The notes under the pieces: model-generated
Seen by the model: the letters and a program-made list of their open reading frames with translations, nothing else
Told to the model about the DNA's origin: nothing
The model's database searches: none
Shown: positions 57,933 to 64,000 of the stretch, piece after piece
Numbering within the stretch: position 1 is the first letter of the stretch
Layout: every line of letters starts with the position of its first letter
Assembly: GCA_902795065.1 (NCBI GenBank)
Contig: CADBJR010000001.1
Location: 230,582 to 294,581, forward strand
Direction of reading: 5' to 3'
Origin: an uncultured Coriobacteriaceae bacterium
GTDB taxonomy: Bacteria; Actinomycetota; Coriobacteriia; Coriobacteriales; Atopobiaceae
Length of the DNA: 64,000 nt
Translations under genes and position numbers: made by a program

Positions 57933-58904
57933 ATGGCATGTGAGATCGCTTCCATCACCCATATCCCCGGCATCTTCGCCGGGAACTGCTCCGACACGGA
58001 CGCCGGCACGGGCGTCACCGTCATCGTCTGCCCGAAGGGCGCGACCGGCGGCGTGGATGTGCGCGGCGGTGCCCCCGCAACGCGCGAGACGGACCTTCTG
58101 AAGCCCGAGGAGACGGTTTCCGTCCTCCATGCCGTGGTGCTCTCGGGAGGCAGCGCATACGGCCTCTCCGCAGCCTGCGGCGTCGCGGAGGAGCTGGAGC
58201 GCCGCGGTATCGGCCTCGATGTGGGCGTGTGCCGCGTCCCGATCGTCTCGGGAGCCTGCCTCTTCGACCTCGCCGTCGGAGACGCCAAGGTGCGCCCCAC
58301 CTCGGTCGACGGCATCGAGGCGACCATGGAGGCGCTCGACAACCCCGGCGTCCCCCTCGAGCGCGGCAACGTGGGAGCGGGAACCGGCGCCACGGTGGGT
58401 AAAATCGCCGGGCCGGAGCGCTCGATGAAGACGGGACTCGGCGAGGACGTGCAGGTCTCGGGCGGGCTCATCGTCGGCGCGGTCAGCGCCGTGAACGCCG
58501 TGGGCGATGTCTTCGACCCCGAGACGCACGAGGCGATCGCCGGCGTGCTCGGCCCCTACGGGTCGCTCGCCGCGAACACCGACGAGCTGCTCCGCGCGAG
58601 CGCGGCCGACATGCCGCTCCCGCGCACGAACACCACGATCAGCTGCATCGTCACCAACGCCAAGCTCACCAAGGCGGAGGCGACCAAGGTCGCCCAGATG
58701 AGCGCCGACGCCTACGCGCACACCATCCTCCCCACCCACACGACCAACGATGGCGACACCATCTTCGTGATGGCGACCGGAGAGGTCGAGGCGATGGTCG
58801 ACGTCGTGGGAGCGCTCGCGGTCCGCGCACTCGGACGGGCCATCGCAGACAGCGCGCGCTCGGCCACGGGCGCCTTCGGGCTCAAGGCGGCCTGCGACCT
58901 GTAG
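57933..58904 (+). CDS. S58 (DmpA/P1) family peptidase
   Basis: 323 residues. The N-terminal ITHIPGIFAGNCSDTDAGTGVTVIVCPKG and VLSGGSAYGLSAACGVAEELERRG match the DmpA/P1 family of Ntn-like self-cleaving aminopeptidases. The predicted self-cleavage region is RTNTTISCIVTNAKLTK, where a Thr or Ser becomes the nucleophile. GNVGAGTGATVGK and a THTTNDGDTIFVMATGE segment are also family-typical. It follows maf by one base and ends at a terminator. Its substrate is unknown; relatives cleave D-Ala-amides or beta-peptides. Confidence 0.9.
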   Translation: MACEIASITHIPGIFAGNCSDTDAGTGVTVIVCPKGATGGVDVRGGAPATRETDLLKPEETVSVLHAVVLSGGSAYGLSAACGVAEELERRGIGLDVGVCRVPIVSGACLFDLAVGDAKVRPTSVDGIEATMEALDNPGVPLERGNVGAGTGATVGKIAGPERSMKTGLGEDVQVSGGLIVGAVSAVNAVGDVFDPETHEAIAGVLGPYGSLAANTDELLRASAADMPLPRTNTTISCIVTNAKLTKAEATKVAQMSADAYAHTILPTHTTNDGDTIFVMATGEVEAMVDVVGALAVRALGRAIADSARSATGAFGLKAACDL

Positions 58905-58935
58905 GCACGCGCGTTTCATAGGCATCATATCGGAT

Positions 58936-58974
58936 GCGCCGCATACCTTCGGGAGGTACGCGGCGCGTCTTTCC
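58936..58974 (+). terminator. Rho-independent terminator after the S58 peptidase gene
   Basis: A stem of GCGCCGC/GCGGCGC plus TACCT/AGGTA with one A-C mismatch is followed by GTCTTTCC. It lies 32 nt past the stop. Confidence 0.75.
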
Positions 58975-59004
58975 ATGCAAACCATTCAGACGGTACGGCG
59001 GAAA

Positions 59005-59038
59005 ACGGAAAAGGGGCAGGACGCGAGCGCCCTGCCCC
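59005..59038 (-). terminator. Rho-independent terminator for the small membrane-peptide gene
   Basis: GGGGCAGG/CCTGCCCC with a ~10-nt loop runs into TTTTCCGTTTT on the minus strand. It lies 39 nt past the stop of the 40-residue ORF and supports its being a real transcript. Confidence 0.75.
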
Positions 59039-59076
59039 TCCGAGTCGTTGTGTTGTGGAGCCCTAGCGGGAACCGT

Positions 59077-59199
59077 CTATCCCGCAAACGGAACGATATG
59101 GTAATCGACGTCGGTATGCGTGGCAACCTGCTTGGAAGGCACCGTGGACAGGACGAGACCGGTGACGACGAGGCTCAGAAGGAACAGGACGACGACCAT
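59077..59199 (-). CDS. small hydrophobic peptide, 40 residues (unannotated type)
   Basis: Reading frame of 40 codons from ATG 59199 to TAG 59077. GAGGGTGG lies 7-14 nt before the ATG. Residues 1-20 are strongly hydrophobic (MVVVLFLLSLVVTGLVLSTV), enough for one membrane helix or an uncleaved signal; residues 21-40 are polar, ending VDYHIVPFAG. I recognise no family. The gene has its own candidate promoter (TTTACT 59287-59292, TACGAT 59265-59270, 16-nt spacer), a palindrome in the leader and a terminator downstream, which together make a complete transcription unit. This 449-nt gap between annotated-type genes is otherwise empty. Confidence 0.65.
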   Translation of the reverse strand: MVVVLFLLSLVVTGLVLSTVPSKQVATHTDVDYHIVPFAG

Positions 59200-59223
59200 G
59201 GAGAACCACCCTCATTCTGTTGC

Positions 59224-59240
59224 GTTTCGTACTACGAAAC
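59224..59240. promoter_or_regulatory. 8-bp palindrome GTTTCGTA-N-TACGAAAC upstream of the small peptide
   Basis: Perfect inverted repeat around one base, 25 nt upstream of the small ORF ATG. A half-site ACGAAAC recurs at 59277-59283, inside the spacer of the predicted promoter, and a near-match ACGAACC lies at 59257-59263. The arrangement looks like repressor binding sites. Confidence 0.55.
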
Positions 59241-59281
59241 AAACTTGAAACTTTTTACGAACCCATCGTAACACTCACGAA

Positions 59282-59320
59282 ACAAAAGTAAAGACCCCTT
59301 GCGAATGATGGAGGGGTCTT
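59282..59320 (-). terminator. Rho-independent terminator after the GT2 gene
   Basis: A 9-bp perfect stem (AAGACCCCT/AGGGGTCTT, 12-nt loop) is followed on the minus strand by TTACTTTTG. It ends the glf-GT2 unit, and its T-tail overlaps the -35 box of the small-peptide promoter. Confidence 0.8.
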
Positions 59321-59353
59321 CACAATAGGCGTTCCGAGGACCGCCGATAGCCG

Positions 59354-60388
59354 TTAGTTGAACTTGACGAGCTTCTGCGCGAGGCGGTACACGCCGACCG
59401 TGACCTTCTTGCCTAAGGCGCCGGGAAGGTTCGTGGCCATGCCGATGATGCCGCGGCGGGCACGGCGGTACATATGCGGGTCGTATTCCTTGAGCTCGGC
59501 CCAGAGCGCGTCGAGCTGCTCCATCGCATCCTCGCGGTCGGAGAACCTCGAGAACACCGAGCAGATGGCCATGATGATGGTGAAGTAGCCCATCATGTAG
59601 TCGGCGAGCATGAGCGAGTCGACATCATCGAAGATGTGGTAGGCGTGCATCATGACGCGCGCGACGCGCCAGTAGTGGTCGATGCGGCTCGTCAGCACCT
59701 TCTCGTTGACCGACTGGTCCTCGCGGCCGATGTAGTAGCGGTACAGGTCGACATCGAGGTAGAAGAGCTTCTTGCAGAGCGGGAACGGCACGTAGGAGTA
59801 GATGTTGTCCACGTAGAACGTGTGGGCGGGCATCTGCAGGTTGGCGGCGCGCAGGACCTCGAGGCGGTACGTGAGCGCGTGCATGAGCAGGTACTGGGTC
59901 TTGTCGAAGCGCTTGATCTCGTCCCAGGTGAACATGCGGCCCACGGGCAGGCGGTGCTTGTAGGTGGTCGTATGGGCGGTGCCCTCGTCGGCGTGGTCGT
60001 ACATGAAGTTCGTGATGACCAGATCGGCAAGGTCATCGGCATCGACGAAGCTGCGGAGCTGGTCGAGCAGGGCTGCGAGCGCGGCGCCATCTGCCCAGTC
60101 ATCGGAGTCGATGTTCTTGAAGTAGACGCCGGTGGCGTGCTCGACGGCCTTCATGACCGCCTTGCCATGCCCGCCGTTCTCCTGATGGACGGCCTTGATG
60201 ATGGAGGGGTAGCGCTCCTGCCACTCATCGGCCTTGGCGGGGGTCTCGTCCTTGGCGGAGCCGTCGTCGACGATGATGATCTCCAGATCCTCGGCATAGC
60301 CCGAGCCCTCGAGCAGCGACGTGATGCAGTGGTCCATGTAGGCTGCGGAATTGTAGCAGGGGATGCCGATGCTCAGGATCTTGTCCAT
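59354..60388 (-). CDS. family 2 glycosyltransferase
   Basis: 344 residues. GT-A fold: LSIGIPCYNSAAYMDHCITSLL at the N-terminus, IIIVDDGSAKDET (nucleotide-sugar binding Asp), ENGGHGKAVMKAVEHATG and NIDSDDW as the DXD-type metal site. No membrane helix is evident, so it is probably cytoplasmic or peripheral. AGGAG precedes the ATG. It lies 19 nt after glf, suggesting that it adds sugars, possibly galactofuranose, to a cell-surface glycan; the donor is inference. Confidence 0.9.
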   Translation of the reverse strand: MDKILSIGIPCYNSAAYMDHCITSLLEGSGYAEDLEIIIVDDGSAKDETPAKADEWQERYPSIIKAVHQENGGHGKAVMKAVEHATGVYFKNIDSDDWADGAALAALLDQLRSFVDADDLADLVITNFMYDHADEGTAHTTTYKHRLPVGRMFTWDEIKRFDKTQYLLMHALTYRLEVLRAANLQMPAHTFYVDNIYSYVPFPLCKKLFYLDVDLYRYYIGREDQSVNEKVLTSRIDHYWRVARVMMHAYHIFDDVDSLMLADYMMGYFTIIMAICSVFSRFSDREDAMEQLDALWAELKEYDPHMYRRARRGIIGMATNLPGALGKKVTVGVYRLAQKLVKFN

Positions 60389-60407
60389 GCGTATCTCCTT
60401 GAGGGCG

Positions 60408-61607
60408 CTAGTGCTGCGCGATGATCTCGTCGGTCAGTTCCAGGGCGGAGGCCACGACGCCGTCCATATCGTAGTAGCGGTACTCGGCAAGCCTGCCCAC
60501 GACGTGGAAGCTGAGCATGCCCGCAACGCGCTCGCGGTAGCGCTTGTAGAGCTCGATGTTCTGCGGCTCGTTGATGACGTAGTAGGGCGTCTGGCCGCTG
60601 TCGGGCTCATAGGCCTTGGAGTACTCGCGCATGATCGTGGTCTTGCCGGGAAGGACCTGGCCGGTCATGTTCTTGAACTCGGTGATGCGGGTGAAGTCCT
60701 CGCTCACGGTGTAGTTCACGGTGCCGACGGGCTGGAAGCGGTCGACATCGAGCGTCTCGAAGACCATGTCGAGCGTGCGGTACGGGAGCGCGCCGAGGTC
60801 GTAGCCGAACAGCTCGTCGAGAGGACCCGTGTAGACGATCTCGCCGCCGTAGGGCTTGCCGCAGACGCAGGCCTCGCTCTCCCCCACCGTGATGAGGTCG
60901 CGGGCGTCGACGCCGAGGAAGACGGAGATGAGGTCGTGGTCGAGCATGTGCTCGAAGAGGTCGGTGTAGCTCACCGCGGGCATGCCCTGGTAGGGGGCGG
61001 CCGGGAAGTAGCGGTCGTCATCGCCCACGAACACGGGGACGCGGCCCGTGATGGACGGGTCGATCTGGTCGGGCGTCTTGCCCCACTGCTTCATGGTGTA
61101 GTACAGGAAGACGTTCTCGTACACGTAGTCCGCAACCTCGGTGAGCTCGGGGTCGTTCTGGTTGCGGAGCTCCATGATGGGGACCTTCTTGTTCTCGCCG
61201 AAGGTCATGACGAGCTTCTGATAGAGCGCCTCGCCCTTCTCGTCGCCGAATGCGAGCTTGAGGGAGGTGTGGTTGAACGGGACAGGCATGAGGGTGCCGT
61301 GGATGTCGGCGAGGACCTTATGCTGGTAGGGCGTCCACTCGGTGAAGCGCGAGAGGAACTGATGGACGCGCTCGTTGGTGGTGTGGTAGATGTGGGGCCC
61401 GTACTGGTGGATGAGCACGCCCGCCTCGTCATAGCAGTCGTAGGCGTTGCCCGCGATGTGGTCGCGGCGCTCGAGCACGCAGACCTTGAAGCCGCACGAC
61501 TCGGCGAGGCGGCGCGCGCAGACGGCGCCCGCGTAGCCGGCGCCGACGATGATCGCATCATATGAATCGGGAGAGAATGCTTCGGGAAGACCGTGTTCGA
61601 TTGCCAT
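60408..61607 (-). CDS. glf: UDP-galactopyranose mutase
   Basis: 399 residues. This flavoenzyme makes UDP-galactofuranose. YDAIIVGAGYAGAVCARRLAE is the FAD-binding motif near residues 16-36. YGPHIYHTTNERVHQFL is the active-site segment, followed by FNHTSLKLAF, YTMKQWGKTPDQIDPS and the C-terminal NIELYKRYRE and VVGRLAEYRYYDMDG. Its presence implies galactofuranose in a surface polysaccharide. It is transcribed away from pta across a short divergent region. Confidence 0.96.
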   Translation of the reverse strand: MAIEHGLPEAFSPDSYDAIIVGAGYAGAVCARRLAESCGFKVCVLERRDHIAGNAYDCYDEAGVLIHQYGPHIYHTTNERVHQFLSRFTEWTPYQHKVLADIHGTLMPVPFNHTSLKLAFGDEKGEALYQKLVMTFGENKKVPIMELRNQNDPELTEVADYVYENVFLYYTMKQWGKTPDQIDPSITGRVPVFVGDDDRYFPAAPYQGMPAVSYTDLFEHMLDHDLISVFLGVDARDLITVGESEACVCGKPYGGEIVYTGPLDELFGYDLGALPYRTLDMVFETLDVDRFQPVGTVNYTVSEDFTRITEFKNMTGQVLPGKTTIMREYSKAYEPDSGQTPYYVINEPQNIELYKRYRERVAGMLSFHVVGRLAEYRYYDMDGVVASALELTDEIIAQH

Positions 61608-61665
61608 GGCATATCCCTTCTAGAAAACCGGACGGTTGAGCAGAAACGATTCTAGCACTCGACAG

Positions 61666-61671
61666 TATAAT
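61666..61671 (+). promoter_or_regulatory. -10 box of pta
   Basis: Perfect TATAAT at 61666-61671, with a weak -35 region. The predicted start near 61678 leaves a leader of about 90 nt. Confidence 0.5.
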
Positions 61672-61766
61672 GGTAGAGGTTTTGGGTGGGAGCCGTCCAG
61701 CACCGCGGCGCGCGTGCCCGGCGTCCATCAATTGAACAGGATTTCCAGCATACATTGGAGGAGAGC

Positions 61767-62741
61767 ATGAGCGCATTTCTCGATCGCATGAAGGCACTGG
61801 CCAAGGCCGACGTTAAGACCATCGTTCTTCCCGAGGGCGAGGACCAGCGCACCATCGACGCAGCCCGCATGATCGTGGCCGAGGGCCTCGCCAAGGTCGT
61901 CATCCTCGGCAACCCCGCCGAGATCGACGTCCCCGGCGCCGAGGTCATCGACCCTGCCACCGCGGAGAAGCGCCAGGCGTACGCCGATGCGTTCTACGAG
62001 CTGCGCAAGGCCAAGGGCGTCACCCCCGAGCAGGCCTTCGACCAGATGGCCGACGCCACCTACTTCGGCACCATGATGGTCAAGCTCGGCGATGCTGACG
62101 GCCTCGTCTCCGGCGCCTGCCACTCCACCGCCAACACCCTGCGCCCGGCGCTCCAGATCCTGAAGACCGCCCCCGGCACCAAGCTCGTCTCCTCGTTCTT
62201 CATCATGTGCACCCCCGCCCACGAGTACGGCGAGGACGGCACGGTGCTCTTCGCCGACTGCGGCCTTAACATCGCCCCCGATGCGGACCAGCTCTCCGAG
62301 ATCGCCCTCTCCTCCGCCGCCACCTGGAAGTCGCTCATGAACGACGAGCCGGTCGTGGCCATGCTGTGCTATTCCACCATGGGCTCCGCCAAGGGCGACA
62401 CCGCAACGCTGGTCCAGGAGGCCACGCGCCTCGCCAAGGAGAAGGCACCCGAGCTCGCCCTCGACGGCGACCTGCAGCTCGATGCCGCCCTCGAGGCCTC
62501 CGTCGGCCTGCTCAAGGCCCCCGATTCCAAGGTTCCCGGCCATGCCAACATCCTGGTGTTCCCCAACCTCGAGGCGGGCAACATCGGCTACAAGCTGGTC
62601 CAGCGCTTCGCCAAGGCCGAGGCCTACGGCCCGGTGCTCCAGGGCATCGCCAAGCCGGTGAACGACCTCTCCCGCGGCTGCTCCGCCGAGGACATCGTGG
62701 GCGTCGTCGCCATCACCGCCGTCCAGGCGCAGATGGCTTAA
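61767..62741 (+). CDS. pta: phosphate acetyltransferase
   Basis: 324 residues. Pta interconverts acetyl-CoA and acetyl phosphate, the step before ATP-forming acetate kinase. It is the short single-domain form. Motifs are TIVLPEGEDQRTIDAA, ADATYFGTMMVKLGDADGLVSGACHSTANTLRPALQI, MLCYSTMGSAKG, KVPGHANILVFPNLEAGNIGYKL and GIAKPVNDLSRGCSAEDIV. The ATG at 61767 has TTGGAGGAG upstream. Acetate kinase is not adjacent; two flavoproteins follow instead. Confidence 0.97.
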   Translation: MSAFLDRMKALAKADVKTIVLPEGEDQRTIDAARMIVAEGLAKVVILGNPAEIDVPGAEVIDPATAEKRQAYADAFYELRKAKGVTPEQAFDQMADATYFGTMMVKLGDADGLVSGACHSTANTLRPALQILKTAPGTKLVSSFFIMCTPAHEYGEDGTVLFADCGLNIAPDADQLSEIALSSAATWKSLMNDEPVVAMLCYSTMGSAKGDTATLVQEATRLAKEKAPELALDGDLQLDAALEASVGLLKAPDSKVPGHANILVFPNLEAGNIGYKLVQRFAKAEAYGPVLQGIAKPVNDLSRGCSAEDIVGVVAITAVQAQMA

Positions 62742-62778
62742 GGTCAACCGAACAACCGAGCTCGGGAAGGGAGGCCCC

Positions 62779-63342
62779 ATGAAGGTCCTTCTCGTCAACG
62801 GCAGCCTGCACGCAGAGGGCATGACGGCACGCCAGCTCTCCTTCGTGGAGGAAGGGCTCGCCGCAGAGGACGTCGAGGCGGCTTGGTTCCAAGTGGGAGC
62901 CAAACCGATCCAAGATTGCATCGACTGCGGAGGCTGCAGCGGTGTCGGCCGCTGCATCTTCAACGACGCGGCAAACGAGCTCATCGATGCCATCAACGAT
63001 GCAGACGGGCTTATCGTGGGCTCCCCCGTCTACTACGGCGCCGCAGCAGGCTCGCTGTGCTGCCTGCTCGACCGCGCCTTCTATGCGGGCGACGAGCATG
63101 GGCCCGGGTTCGCGGGCAAGCCCGCGGCTGCTGTCGTCAACTGCTGGCGCGCCGGCACATCCGCGGCGCTCGACCGCCTGTACAAGTACTTCTCCATCGC
63201 GCAGATGCCCATCATCACGAGCCATTACTGGTCGCAGATGTTCAACGGCGAATACCTGGGCCATGACGACGGGTACGGTGCGGACATCATGCGCCAGCTC
63301 GGACGCAACATGGCCCAGTTCCTGAAGGGAGGCCTCCGATGA
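62779..63342 (+). CDS. iron-sulfur flavoprotein (Isf-like), first of a tandem pair
   Basis: 187 residues. NADPH-dependent FMN reductase/flavodoxin-like fold: MKVLLVNGSLHAEGMTARQL (FMN phosphate loop) and GLIVGSPVYYGAAAGSLCCLLDRAFYA. Cys47, Cys50, Cys53 and Cys59 form Cx2Cx2Cx5C, matching the compact 4Fe-4S motif of the iron-sulfur flavoprotein family first described in acetate-grown Methanosarcina. It follows pta by 37 nt with GGGAAGGGAGG before the ATG. Its stop overlaps the next paralog (ATGA). The electron partner is unknown. Confidence 0.87.
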   Translation: MKVLLVNGSLHAEGMTARQLSFVEEGLAAEDVEAAWFQVGAKPIQDCIDCGGCSGVGRCIFNDAANELIDAINDADGLIVGSPVYYGAAAGSLCCLLDRAFYAGDEHGPGFAGKPAAAVVNCWRAGTSAALDRLYKYFSIAQMPIITSHYWSQMFNGEYLGHDDGYGADIMRQLGRNMAQFLKGGLR

Positions 63343-63896
63343 AGGTCCTTCTCACAAATGGAAGCCCCCATGCTGACGGATACACCGCCAAGCAGCTCAG
63401 GATTGTCGAGGAAGCGCTCCATGAGGACGGCATCGAGACCGTCTGGTGGCAGCTGGGAACCAAGCCCGTACGCGGCTGCATCGACTGCCAGCATTGCACG
63501 AAGACGCATCGCTGCGCGTTCGACGACGACGGCGCCAACGAGCTCATCGACCTGCTCGACGAATGCGATGGCGTGGTGCTGGGATCGCCCGTCTATTTCG
63601 CGGGCGGCAACGGCGCCTTCACCGCCATCTGCGACCGCGCGTTCTATGCCACCTGCAACTGGGAGAGCACGCTGCGCGGAAAGGTCGGGGCATCCGTCGT
63701 GAACCTTTGGCGCGCCGGCGCCACCACGGCCATCGACAACCTCAACAAGTACTTCTATGCGAGCCAGATGATCGTCGCCACGAGCAACTACTGGCCACTC
63801 ATGCACAACGGCGAGCATACGGAGCGCGAGGATCGTTTCGGCGCCAAGGTGATGCGCAACCTCGGTCACAATATCGCCAAGCTCCTCAAGGGGTAA
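63339..63896 (+). CDS. iron-sulfur flavoprotein (Isf-like), second of a tandem pair
   Basis: 185 residues, a diverged duplicate of the preceding gene. The same layout is seen: VLLTNGSPHADGYTAKQL, Cys47/Cys50/Cys53/Cys59 (CIDCQHCTKTHRC), and VVLGSPVYFAGGNGAFTAICDRAFYA. The C-terminal region keeps the INNLNKYF-like helix and the SNYWPLMHNGE segment of its neighbour. The paralogs share spacing but differ through most positions, so the duplication is old. It ends about 35 nt before a strong terminator. Confidence 0.87.
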   Translation: MKVLLTNGSPHADGYTAKQLRIVEEALHEDGIETVWWQLGTKPVRGCIDCQHCTKTHRCAFDDDGANELIDLLDECDGVVLGSPVYFAGGNGAFTAICDRAFYATCNWESTLRGKVGASVVNLWRAGATTAIDNLNKYFYASQMIVATSNYWPLMHNGEHTEREDRFGAKVMRNLGHNIAKLLKG

Positions 63897-63932
63897 TCGC
63901 CGGCTTATAGGACAAAAAGTGTGTCCGATTTT

Positions 63933-63964
63933 GGGGCGTTGACGCAGGTCAGTGCCCCTTTTTT
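63933..63964 (+). terminator. Rho-independent terminator after the pta-flavoprotein unit
   Basis: An 11-bp stem with two wobble pairs (GGGGCGTTGAC/GTCAGTGCCCC, loop GCAG) is followed by six T. A smaller hairpin GGACA-N7-TGTCC precedes it at 63910-63926. Confidence 0.88.
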
Positions 63965-64000
63965 GACCGTTTAAATTTGCCCGGCCAATTTAACCACTCG

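Overview
The window is a 64 kb, very GC-rich, densely packed stretch of bacterial chromosome. It encodes housekeeping functions with almost no intergenic space. High GC, the gene order (rpsP-khpA-rimM-trmD-lepB, rplU-rpmA-obg, mreBCD-mrdA-rodA), pyruvate phosphate dikinase and an arginine deiminase pathway suggest a fermentative actinobacterium of the Coriobacteriia, most like Collinsella. That placement is inference from gene content, not from a marker search. I saw no IS element, prophage, CRISPR array or rRNA. One tRNA gene, tRNA-Arg(CCG), is present.

Layout. 1-13.8 kb (minus strand): a translation and cell-maintenance block transcribed from a promoter near 13.82 kb: rpsP, khpA, rimM, trmD, lepB, glyQ, glyS, a half-length PPDK regulatory protein, ppdK, dgt and a DUF6273-like membrane protein. 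It is followed by rplS with its own promoter and terminator, then rnhB, yraN and a comM gene cut by the left edge. 13.9-15.1 kb: dinB on the plus strand, apparently leaderless. 15.2-31.5 kb (minus): cyclophilin, a TPR membrane protein, mreB, mreC, mreD, mrdA, rodA, a DUF697 protein, a radical SAM protein and its DUF2344 partner; then rplU-rpmA from an internal promoter; then obg, proB, nadD, yqeK and rsfS. 31.5-37.9 kb (minus): a zinc-ribbon membrane protein, aconitase, a P-type ATPase overlapping aconitase by 80 nt, and tRNA-Arg.

38.0-46.0 kb (plus): one compact operon encodes all seven shikimate steps plus chorismate mutase and prephenate dehydrogenase: aroF, tyrA, aroB, aroA, aroC, chorismate mutase, an aroE-aroK fusion, and a last gene joining a PTS EIIB phosphotransfer domain through an acidic linker to type II dehydroquinase. 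This EIIB-dehydroquinase fusion is the most unusual thing in the window.

46.0-51.7 kb: formyl-THF cyclo-ligase, a YgjP-type metallopeptidase, trpS, and a minus-strand arcA-arcB-lipoprotein operon. 51.9-57 kb (plus): a MATE transporter fused to an anti-sigma-type ATPase domain, rlmD, and a membrane-bound SpoIIE/PP2C phosphatase, which together look like a partner-switching module. 57-59 kb (plus): ferredoxin, maf and an S58 peptidase. 59-61.6 kb (minus): an unannotated 40-residue membrane peptide gene with a palindromic site, a GT2 glycosyltransferase and glf. 61.7-63.9 kb (plus): pta followed by two tandem flavoproteins carrying the iron-sulfur flavoprotein Cys motif, ending in a strong terminator.
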